Of a stretch of 64,000 nt of DNA, positions 43,005 to 50,875 are shown piece by piece. The translations under genes were made by a program, and so were the position numbers. The notes under the pieces are model-generated. The model saw only the letters and a program-made list of their open reading frames with translations, did no database searches and was not told where the DNA came from. Source of the stretch: Streptomyces sp. RPA4-2 (GTDB taxonomy: Bacteria > Actinomycetota > Actinomycetes > Streptomycetales > Streptomycetaceae); the NCBI RefSeq assembly GCF_012273515.2, contig NZ_CP050975.2, positions 248,001 through 312,000 on the forward strand, written 5' to 3'. Every line of letters begins with the position of its first letter. Within the stretch, counting starts at the first letter, position 1.

Positions 43005-46000
43005 ATGTCACTCTCCGGCCTGATCGAGCAGCACGTCCGTACGCGGCCCGAGGCGACCGCCGTCATCCACCCCTCGGCCGGCGGCCGCGACGTCTCGCTC
43101 ACCTACCGGGAGCTGAGCGTGGCCGCCAACCGTCTCGCCGCCCATCTGCGGGCGCTGGGGGTCGGTCCCGGGGACCGGGTGGTGACCGCGCTCGGGCCGG
43201 GCCCGGGTCTGGTGACCGCCTTCCTCGCCGTGGTGCGGGCCGGCGCGGCGTACGTGCCGGTGGACCCGGCCCATCCGGGCCTGCGCCGCCGGCTGATCGT
43301 GCGGGACAGCGCGGCCCGCGCCGTGCTGACCGAGGGCTCCGGCGCCGGGGAGTACGCGGGGCTGGACGCGGTGGCCGTCGACCTGGACGCGGACGCCGGC
43401 CTGATCGCGGCCCGGCCCGGGGTCCTGCCGGCCGTGCGGCCGGGGCCCGGGGACGCGGCCTACGTCTGCTACACCTCCGGGACCACCGGCACCCCCAAGG
43501 GCGTCGTCGTCCCGCACCGCGCCGTCCTCGACCTCGTCACCTCCACCGACTACGTGCGCCTGACACCGGACGACGTGGTCGCCCAGGCCGCCAACCCCGC
43601 CTTCGACGCGGTCACCTTCGAGATCTGGTCGACCCTCGCCGCCGGTGCCCGTCTGGTCGGGCTGGCCAAGGACACCGTCATCGATCCGGCCCGCTTCGCC
43701 GCCGCGGTCCGCGAGCACGGGGTGAGCACCGTGTTCCTGACCACCGCGCTGTTCCACCAGATCGCCCGCGAACGGCCCGACGCCTTCGCCCCGCTGCGCA
43801 CCGTCCTGTTCGGCGGCGAGGCCTGCGACCCGCGCCGGGTACGGCAGGTCCTGGCGGCCGGCGGCCCCGAGCGGCTGCTGCACGTGTACGGGCCCACCGA
43901 GACCACCACGTTCGCCACCTGGCACGAGGTGACCGGGGTCGCGAAGGACGCGCGGACCGTGCCGATCGGACGGCCGCTGGGTGCCACCGTCGCCGTCGTG
44001 GTGGCCGCGGACGGCCGGCCGGCCGTGCCGGGTGGCAGCGGTGAACTCCTGCTGGGCGGGCCGGGGCTGGCCACCGGCTACCTGGACCGGCCCGAGCTGA
44101 CCGCGCAGCGGTTCGTCGAGGACCGCTTCACCCCCGGCGGCGGCCGGCTGTACCGCACGGGCGACCTGGTGCGGCTGCGCGAGGACGGGGAGATGGAGTT
44201 CACCGGCCGGGTCGACAACCAGGTCAAGCTGCGCGGCTTCCGCATCGAGCTCGGCGAGATCGAGTCGGTGCTGACCGCGCACCCGGCGGTGTCCGAGGCG
44301 GTCGTGTCGGTGCACACCACCCCCGAGAACACCGCGAACACCGAGAACACCGCGAACACCGACAGCGCTGAGAGCACCGAGAGTGCTGAGAGCGCCGCGG
44401 GCGGGGAGCGGCGTCTGGTGGCGCACGTGGTGCCGGCCGCGCACCGGGCCGCGGCGCGGGAGAGCGAGCAGCTCACCGAGTGGAAGGAGATCTACGAGAC
44501 GCTCTACGACGACGCCGCCGGGGCCGCGTACGGGGAGAACTTCGCGGGCTGGAACAGCAGTTACGACGCGCGGCCGATCCCGCTCGAGCAGATGCGGCAG
44601 TGGCGGGCGGCGACGGTGGAGCGCGTCCGGGAGCTCGGCGGGCGGCGTGTCCTGGAGATCGGTGTCGGCACCGGTCTGCTGATGGCGCGGCTGGCCGGCG
44701 CGCCGGAGTGCGAGGAGTACTGGGCGACCGACTTCTCCGCCTCCGTCATCGAGGCGCTGCGCGCGCAGACCGGGGCGGACGAGCGGCTGCGCGGCAAGGT
44801 GCGGCTGAGCTGCCGCGCGGCCGACGAACTGGACGGCCTGCCCGCGGGGCACTTCGACACCGTCGTCGTCAACTCGGTCGTCCAGTACTTTCCCCATCTC
44901 GCCTATCTGCGCTCCGTCGTCGAGGGCGTGCTGCCGCTGCTCGCGCCCGGCGGCTCGGTCCTGCTGGGCGATGTCCGCAACCTCGACCTGGCGCCCTGCC
45001 TGCAGACCGGGGTCGAACTCGCTTCCCGCGCCGGGCAGCCGCTGCCGGGCGACGGCGCGGACGTGTGGCGTGCCGTCGAGCAGCGGGTGGCGCTGGAGAC
45101 CGAACTCCTGCTCTCTCCGGCCCTGTTCGCCGCCTGGGCGCGTGAACTGCCCGCCGTGCGCGCGGTGGACGTGCGGGTCAAGCGCGGCGGCGCGCACAAC
45201 GAACTGACCCGCTACCGCTACGAGGCGGTGCTGTCCACCGCCGCCCCCGCTCTGGACCTCTCCCCCGCGCCCCGTCTGGTGTGGGGCCGTGACGCCGCCT
45301 CCGCGGCCGGCGTGGAGGCGTACCTGCGTACGCGGCGGCCCGCCGCCGTGCGGCTGGCCGGGGTGCCCAACCGGCGGGTGCACGGAGAGTGGACGGCGAT
45401 GCGCGCCCTGCGGGACGGCGCGGCGGGCCTCGCCGGCGCCGCGGCCCACCTGGGCGACAGCGGGAGCGCGCCCGACCCGGAGGAGCTGTGCACGGCCGGG
45501 GAGCGCGTCGGCTACCGGGCCCTGCCGACCTGGTCGGCCGAGGAGGGCCGGCTCCTCGACATCGTCTTCGTCGACCCGGCGCAGGTGCCCGCCGGTCCCC
45601 TGACCGGTGTGTACGCGGGCCCCGAGGTACCCGCCGGGGCCTGCGCCAACACGCCGACCGCGTTCGGGAGCACCGTCGACATTGAGGTCGTCCTGCGCGC
45701 CTATCTGCAGGAGCAGTTGCCGGACTACATGATCCCGTCGGCGCTGATGACGCTGGCGGCGCTGCCGCTGAACGCCAACGGCAAGGTGGACCGTGCCGCG
45801 CTGCCCGCGCCCGCGTTCAGCGCCGACCGGCCCGGCACGCCGCCCGGCACCCCTCTGCAGGAGATCGTCCGTGACCTGTTCGCCGAGGTGATCGGGGTGC
45901 CGCGGCGCACCGTCCACGCCGACTCCGACTTCTTCCGGATCGGCGGGCACTCGCTGGCCGCGGCCCGGCTGCTGGCCCGGGCGCGGGCAGTGCTGGGCGC

Positions 46001-48038
46001 CGACCCGGGCAGCCGCGCTCTGTACGAGGCGCCCACCCCCGCGCTGTTCGCCGCTCTCGCCGGTGACCGGCCGGCCGACGCCACCGGGCCCGGCCGGGCC
46101 TGCGCCGGGGAGGGCTGCGCGGTGCTGCCGCTGCGGCTGCGCGGCGCGCTGAGCGTCCGGGCGCTGGAGGAGGCCCTGGGGGACCTGGGGCGCCGTCACG
46201 AGGCGCTGCGCAACAGCCGGCTGGGATCGGCGGGCACCCGGCTGCGTACCCTGGCCGCCGACGACCACCTGCTGGAACTCACGGTGCCCGCCGGCCTGGT
46301 CGACCTGTGGTCGCACACCCCGCTGGCCGCCGAACTGGCCCTGGCCTACGGGGCGCGGGCCACCGGTGATGCCCCGCACCGGGACGGCGGCATGCCGCAG
46401 GCGGCTCCCCGGGCGGCGGCCGGTGATCTTTCGCCCACCGTGCTGCCGGGCAGCGGGCCGTCCCCGGCCGGCGGCCGGGACGGCGGCCGTCTCGACCTCG
46501 ACTGGGACGCGGGCCTGCACGAGCGGCTGGTCCGGCTGGCCGCCGAGCAGGGCGCCACCTTGTTCATGGTGGTGCACGCCGCGCTCGCGGCCCTGCTCGC
46601 CCGGCTCGGCGCGGGAGACACCATCACCCTGGCCGCGCCGGTGCCGGCCCGCGACAGCGCCGCGCTGCGCCGCGCCGTGGGACCCTACGGGCGGGTGCTC
46701 GCGCTGTCCGTGGACACCTCCGGCGACCCGGCCTTCACCGAACTGCTGCGGCGGGTGCGTACCGCCGACCTCGCCGCCTACCGCGCCGGCGGCGCGGCCC
46801 TGGCCCGGCCCGGCGGCATCGCGCTGAGTGTCCTCACGGAGAGCTGCGGCGAGTACGAGGCGGCCGGGCTCACCGTGCAGGCGGCCCCGCCGCAACTCCC
46901 GGCGCAGGACGCCGACCTCGGCCTGACACTGACCGAACGGCACACCCCGGCCGGTGCGCCGGCCGGCATCACCGTCAGCGCCGCCTTCGACCACGAGAGT
47001 GTCGGTGAGACGGCCGCCGCGCACCTGACCGGCCTGCTGACCGCGCTGCTCGAAACCGCTCTGGACGCGCCCGCCACCGCCCTCAGCCGGCTGCGCGCCG
47101 CGCCCGGTATCCCCGCCGACGGTGCGCGGCGGTGGGCGGGGGAGGCGCTGGAGCTGCCCGAGGCGGGCGTCGCCGCCCTGTTCGCCGCGCAGGCCGCCCG
47201 TACCCCCGGCGCACCGGCCCTGGCGGGCATGGACTACGCCGAACTGGACGCCCGTTCCGACCTGTTGGCCCACGCCCTGCTCGCCCACCGGGCCGGCCCC
47301 GGCACCGCGGTGGCCACCGCGATCGCCTCACCGACCGGCTTCGCGGTCGCCGTCCTCGCCATCGCCAAGACCGGCGCCGCCTGCCTGCCCCTCGACCCGG
47401 CCCGCCCGCTGCCCGCCTCCGCGCGGCCCGCCGTCCTGCTCCTCGACGAGGCCGCCGACCGCGTGCTGCTTAAGCCGTCCCCGAAGCCGCCCGCCTGGTC
47501 CGCGACCCGGCCGCCGACCTGCTGCCCGCCACCCCGGCCCGGCCCGTCCGCCCGCCGCACCCCGCGCACCCGGTGGTCCTGGCCCCCGCCACACCGGACA
47601 CCACCGGCACGGCGGACGCGGCTTGGCACGGCGGCGGGCTCGCTGGTGGAGATCGGCCCCGAGAGCGTCGTCGCCGCCACCCTCGCCCCGGCCGCCGACG
47701 CGGCCTGGCTGAGCGCCGGTTACCCGGACGCGGACACCGCCCTCGGCCTGCTCGCCGCCCTCGTCTCCGGCGCCCGTGTCCACCTGCCCGCCACCCCCCT
47801 GGACGGTGCCGCACCCGCCGCCGTCCTGGACTGGCTGCGCGGCTGCGGCGCGAGCGTGCTGCTGGGCGCCGTAAGCGAGGCGCTCCCGGCCCGCGCCGCC
47901 GCCGAGCACCTCACCCTGAGCGTGCCCGGCGGCTGGCCGGAGGGCCATCTGCGGGTCGAACACACCCCCGCCGGGCCCCGGCCCGCCCCCGGCCACCGCG
48001 CCTACGTCCTGGACGCGCAGCTGCGGCCTGCCGCGTAA
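43005..48038 (+). CDS. nonribosomal peptide synthetase, A-MT-PCP plus degenerate C-A
   Basis: Start ATG 43005 with AAGGAG upstream. The A domain (residues ~1-430) is intact: YVCYTSGTTGTPKGVVVPH, VYGPTETTTFATW, YRTGDLVRLREDG, NQVKLRGFRIELGE. The pocket (D-A-x-x-F in FDAVTFEIW) looks small and hydrophobic, Val/Ile-like. A methyltransferase (~490-740, VLEIGVGTGLLMARLA) is inserted before A9 (LPDYMIPSAL) and A10 (NGKVDR), the usual N-methylation place. A PCP follows with DSDFFRIGGHSLAAARL. The next C domain lacks the HHxxxDG motif (LTVPAGLVDLWSHTPL). The second A domain has no recognisable TSGTTG and shifts frame near 47470 and back near 47625, then stops at 48036. The intact unit would thus make an N-methylated aminoacyl-PCP. 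It leads a rightward operon of six or seven genes. Confidence 0.88.
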   Translation: MSLSGLIEQHVRTRPEATAVIHPSAGGRDVSLTYRELSVAANRLAAHLRALGVGPGDRVVTALGPGPGLVTAFLAVVRAGAAYVPVDPAHPGLRRRLIVRDSAARAVLTEGSGAGEYAGLDAVAVDLDADAGLIAARPGVLPAVRPGPGDAAYVCYTSGTTGTPKGVVVPHRAVLDLVTSTDYVRLTPDDVVAQAANPAFDAVTFEIWSTLAAGARLVGLAKDTVIDPARFAAAVREHGVSTVFLTTALFHQIARERPDAFAPLRTVLFGGEACDPRRVRQVLAAGGPERLLHVYGPTETTTFATWHEVTGVAKDARTVPIGRPLGATVAVVVAADGRPAVPGGSGELLLGGPGLATGYLDRPELTAQRFVEDRFTPGGGRLYRTGDLVRLREDGEMEFTGRVDNQVKLRGFRIELGEIESVLTAHPAVSEAVVSVHTTPENTANTENTANTDSAESTESAESAAGGERRLVAHVVPAAHRAAARESEQLTEWKEIYETLYDDAAGAAYGENFAGWNSSYDARPIPLEQMRQWRAATVERVRELGGRRVLEIGVGTGLLMARLAGAPECEEYWATDFSASVIEALRAQTGADERLRGKVRLSCRAADELDGLPAGHFDTVVVNSVVQYFPHLAYLRSVVEGVLPLLAPGGSVLLGDVRNLDLAPCLQTGVELASRAGQPLPGDGADVWRAVEQRVALETELLLSPALFAAWARELPAVRAVDVRVKRGGAHNELTRYRYEAVLSTAAPALDLSPAPRLVWGRDAASAAGVEAYLRTRRPAAVRLAGVPNRRVHGEWTAMRALRDGAAGLAGAAAHLGDSGSAPDPEELCTAGERVGYRALPTWSAEEGRLLDIVFVDPAQVPAGPLTGVYAGPEVPAGACANTPTAFGSTVDIEVVLRAYLQEQLPDYMIPSALMTLAALPLNANGKVDRAALPAPAFSADRPGTPPGTPLQEIVRDLFAEVIGVPRRTVHADSDFFRIGGHSLAAARLLARARAVLGADPGSRALYEAPTPALFAALAGDRPADATGPGRACAGEGCAVLPLRLRGALSVRALEEALGDLGRRHEALRNSRLGSAGTRLRTLAADDHLLELTVPAGLVDLWSHTPLAAELALAYGARATGDAPHRDGGMPQAAPRAAAGDLSPTVLPGSGPSPAGGRDGGRLDLDWDAGLHERLVRLAAEQGATLFMVVHAALAALLARLGAGDTITLAAPVPARDSAALRRAVGPYGRVLALSVDTSGDPAFTELLRRVRTADLAAYRAGGAALARPGGIALSVLTESCGEYEAAGLTVQAAPPQLPAQDADLGLTLTERHTPAGAPAGITVSAAFDHESVGETAAAHLTGLLTALLETALDAPATALSRLRAAPGIPADGARRWAGEALELPEAGVAALFAAQAARTPGAPALAGMDYAELDARSDLLAHALLAHRAGPGTAVATAIASPTGFAVAVLAIAKTGAACLPLDPARPLPASARPAVLLLDEAADRVLLKPSPKPPAWSATRPPTCCPPPRPGPSARRTPRTRWSWPPPHRTPPARRTRLGTAAGSLVEIGPESVVAATLAPAADAAWLSAGYPDADTALGLLAALVSGARVHLPATPLDGAAPAAVLDWLRGCGASVLLGAVSEALPARAAAEHLTLSVPGGWPEGHLRVEHTPAGPRPAPGHRAYVLDAQLRPAA

Positions 48039-48164
48039 GCCGCACCGGAAGCCTCTACATCGCGGGCGCCGGCGTCGCCCACGGCTACACCGGCGCCCCC
48101 GCCGCCACCGGCGAACGCTTCCTGCCCGACCCGCTGGTAAGCCCCCGGCGGGCAGACCGCCCTC

Positions 48165-48401
48165 ATGTGGCGCACCGGCCGCGCCGCCCGTATCGACGCC
48201 GACGGCCGGCTGACCGTCCTCGGCCCGCCCCCGGCCGACGACCCCTTCGCCGACGAGTACGCCACCTTCGTCGTCCTGTCCGACGCCCGCGACCGCCACG
48301 CCCTGTGGCCGGCCTGCGTACCCGCCCCCGAGGGCTGGCACGAGACCCACGCCGAGGACCTGTACGAGCTGTGCCTGGACCACCTGCAGACCACCCGCTG
48401 A
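48165..48401 (+). CDS. MbtH-like domain fused to the A-domain remnant (out-of-frame continuation of the NRPS)
   Basis: The frame reads the end of an adenylation subdomain (MWRTGRAARIDADGRLTVLG) and then an MbtH-like sequence: DDPFADEYATFVVLSDARDR, then HALWPACVPAPEGWHETHAE and LYELCLDHLQTTR. MbtH proteins bind A domains and help them fold; the conserved Trp residues and the N-P-F-D-like start are present. Between 48039 and 48140 the NRPS continues in another frame (TGSLYIAGAGVAHGYTGAPA). Correcting two small indels near 48034 and 48140 would make one polypeptide ending in MbtH. It may also be made as a short separate protein from ATG 48165. Confidence 0.7.
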   Translation: MWRTGRAARIDADGRLTVLGPPPADDPFADEYATFVVLSDARDRHALWPACVPAPEGWHETHAEDLYELCLDHLQTTR

Positions 48402-48497
48402 ACCCGGACCACCCGCTGGACCGGCCCCGCGCCCGCAAGCGCCCACCGCACCGGCATTCGCACCCGTACCCGCTCCTGTAGCCGTAAGGGACCCGCC

Positions 48498-49550
48498 ATG
48501 ACCGTCATCGCCCCCGCCCGCCCCACGCGTTCCTCCCGCCCGGCCGCCGCCCCCGCAGGTCCCCTGCCCGCCCCGAGCCGTGGCGACCCCCGCCACCACG
48601 TCCTCGACCTGACCGCCCGCGAGGCCCGCGCGGCGCACGCCCTGGCCGCGTCCTGCGCCGAGACGTTCAAGGCCGCCGACGACCCCCGGTTCGTCGACGA
48701 GGCCCCGGTGATCGCCCACGAACTGCCGCTCGCGGTCCGCCGCCACCTCAACTCCGCCCGCCGCGACGAGAACACCCACGCCACCCTGGTCCGCGGCCAC
48801 CTCGTCGACCAGGCGGCCCTGGGACCCACCCCCGGCCACTGGAGCGCGGCCGGCACCGAGGCGAGCCAGGTCCACGGCTGCCTGCTGGTGCTGTACGCGG
48901 CGCTGCTCGGCGACATCACCGGCTGGGCCACCCAGCAGGCCGGCCGGCTGGTGACCGACATCCTGCCCAGCAAGGGCTACGAACACAGCCTCGTCTCCGC
49001 CTCCAGCGCACTGGAACTGGCCTGGCACACCGAGGACGCCTTCTCCCCCCACCGGGCGGACTGGGTCGGCCTGTTCGCACTGCGCAACCCGGGCCGGGTG
49101 CCCACCACCGTCGCCCACGTCGACGTACGCCAGGTGCCCGCGGACGTGCGCGCGGTGCTGGCCCAGCCCCGGTTCGCAGCCCTGCCCGACACCTCCCACG
49201 AGTTCGCCGCCGACGCTCCCGCGGCCGAGCCGGTCGCCGTCCTGTCGGGCCACCGCGACCTGCCGGTGCTCCGCATCGACCGGGACTTCTTCACCGCGCT
49301 GCCCGGCGACCGGGCGGCCGAACGGGCCCTGGCCTGGCTGGTGGCGCACCTGGACGCCAACCTCACCGACGTGCTGGTGCCCACCGGCGCCGTCTGCTTC
49401 CTCGACAACCGCAACGTGGTGCACGGACGGCGCCCCTTCAGCGCCGGCTTCGACGGATCCGACCGCTGGCTCAAGCGCGTCAACCTCGTCCGCGACCTGC
49501 GGCGCACCCGGCCCGGCCGCCTCGACGGCGCCACCCGCGTCATCGGCTGA
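48498..49550 (+). CDS. clavaminate synthase-like Fe(II)/2-oxoglutarate oxygenase
   Basis: A 350-aa enzyme of the TauD/AsnO/VioC family, which beta-hydroxylates free or carrier-bound amino acids such as Asn or Arg. The metal ligands are in ELAWHTEDAFSPHRADWVGL (HxE) and CFLDNRNVVHGRRPFSAGF (distal His), followed by the 2-oxoglutarate-binding Arg in RWLKRVNLVRDLRR. The N-terminus is a Pro/Ala-rich tail. It is the second gene of the NRPS operon, 96 bp after the MbtH tail. It likely hydroxylates the amino acid used by the NRPS or the ATP-grasp ligase; which one is not visible. Confidence 0.9.
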   Translation: MTVIAPARPTRSSRPAAAPAGPLPAPSRGDPRHHVLDLTAREARAAHALAASCAETFKAADDPRFVDEAPVIAHELPLAVRRHLNSARRDENTHATLVRGHLVDQAALGPTPGHWSAAGTEASQVHGCLLVLYAALLGDITGWATQQAGRLVTDILPSKGYEHSLVSASSALELAWHTEDAFSPHRADWVGLFALRNPGRVPTTVAHVDVRQVPADVRAVLAQPRFAALPDTSHEFAADAPAAEPVAVLSGHRDLPVLRIDRDFFTALPGDRAAERALAWLVAHLDANLTDVLVPTGAVCFLDNRNVVHGRRPFSAGFDGSDRWLKRVNLVRDLRRTRPGRLDGATRVIG

Positions 49551-49642
49551 CACCCCGCGCACGGCCCCGTCCACCCCCCGCCCGCACGGCCCCGTCCGCC
49601 CCGGCCCGCCCGCGCTTACCCGCCCGACCTCTGGAGACCGCC

Positions 49643-50875
49643 ATGCCCAGCACGCCCTCCCGCCCCGCCGTCCTGCTCGTCGAAAGCCGCCGGGCCGCCT
49701 TCACCGACAGCGTCCTGGCCCGCGACGACGTGGACGTCGTCCTGCTGCGCTTCGACTGCGTGCCGCTGAGCGAGGACTACCTCCGGCGCACCGCGCACCT
49801 GCCCACGTTCACCCTGCGCACCGCCGCCCCCCTGCACGAGGAGGCCGCCCGCTACCTGCGCTGGATGAAAGGCACCCGGGGCCTGCCCCGGCCGCGGTTC
49901 TTCTGCAACCCCAACGAGGCGCTGCAGGACCGCGCCCAGCGCTTCGCCGCCCTCGTCGACCTGCCGCACCTGACCCCCCGCCAGGTCGCCTGGGTCCGCA
50001 ACAAGAAGACCATGAAGGACCGTTACGCCGAACTCGGCATCCCGCACGCCGCCTACCGCGCCGTGCACAGCCTCGACGACGTCGCCGCGTTCGGCGACAC
50101 CCACGGCTGGCCGGTCGTCCTCAAGCCCGTCGACTCCGACTCCTGCCTGCACACCTACCGCGTCGACTCCCCCGCCGCGCTCGCCGCGATCCCGCCGCTC
50201 GACCCCGCCCTGGACTGGATGGCCGAACAGTTCATCCGCGGCCGCGAGTTCCAGCTGTGCGCCGTCGTCGCCCGCGGCCGCGTCGTGGACGCCTACCTGT
50301 CGAAGAACCCCCGCCCGATCCTGGAGGTCCTCGACGGCGCGATCAACGCCAACATCACCTACGCGCCCGGCGAACGGCTCCCCGTCGACGCACGGGCCCT
50401 GGCCCAGCGGCTCACCGACGGCCTGCACCTGCCCTTCGGCTACCTGCACGGCGAGTTCTTCCTCACCGACGACGGCTCCTTCTTCATGAGCGAGGTCGCC
50501 GCCCGCCTCAGCGGCTGCGAAGTCCCCGTCAACCACTCCCTCGCCTACGGGTTCGACTTCCTGCACGTCATCCTCGACACCTACCTCGACCGCGTCCCGC
50601 AGCCCGTCTACACCCGCGACCGGGCGGTCGGCGACCTGCTGCTGCCCACCCGGCCCGGCCGCGTGGTCCACATCAGCTCCGAGGAGGAACTGCTGCGGCT
50701 GCCCGGCGTGATCGGCGCCCACCTGGACGCCGCACCCGGCGACGTCCTCGACCCGCCCCGCGCCTCGCACGCCTCCACCGGCTACGTCCACGTCGAGGGC
50801 GCCACCGCCGACCAGGTCGAACAGCGCATGCAGGCCGTCCTCGACCACTTCGAGCTGAAGGTGGACCACCCGTGA
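49643..50875 (+). CDS. ATP-grasp ligase
   Basis: A 410-aa ATP-grasp enzyme. A pre-ATP-grasp domain (~1-110) is followed by NKKTMKDRYAELGIPHAAYR. The nucleotide-binding strand is GWPVVLKPVDSDSCLHTYRV near residue 160. Then come DWMAEQFIRGREFQLCAVVA and the metal-binding HGEFFLTDDGSFFMSEVAAR. Members of this group join a carboxylate, activated as acyl-phosphate, to an amine, making peptides or modified amino acids. GGAGA precedes the ATG. It overlaps the peptidase-like gene by GTGA, so the two are coupled. A dipeptide or amide ligase role is inferred; the substrate is unknown. Confidence 0.88.
   Translation: MPSTPSRPAVLLVESRRAAFTDSVLARDDVDVVLLRFDCVPLSEDYLRRTAHLPTFTLRTAAPLHEEAARYLRWMKGTRGLPRPRFFCNPNEALQDRAQRFAALVDLPHLTPRQVAWVRNKKTMKDRYAELGIPHAAYRAVHSLDDVAAFGDTHGWPVVLKPVDSDSCLHTYRVDSPAALAAIPPLDPALDWMAEQFIRGREFQLCAVVARGRVVDAYLSKNPRPILEVLDGAINANITYAPGERLPVDARALAQRLTDGLHLPFGYLHGEFFLTDDGSFFMSEVAARLSGCEVPVNHSLAYGFDFLHVILDTYLDRVPQPVYTRDRAVGDLLLPTRPGRVVHISSEEELLRLPGVIGAHLDAAPGDVLDPPRASHASTGYVHVEGATADQVEQRMQAVLDHFELKVDHP

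Noticed and set aside
43600..43950. Exact substrate call for the NRPS adenylation domain
   Set aside because: The pocket residues read by eye suggest a small aliphatic amino acid, but the alignment was not computed, so no specific amino acid is assigned.
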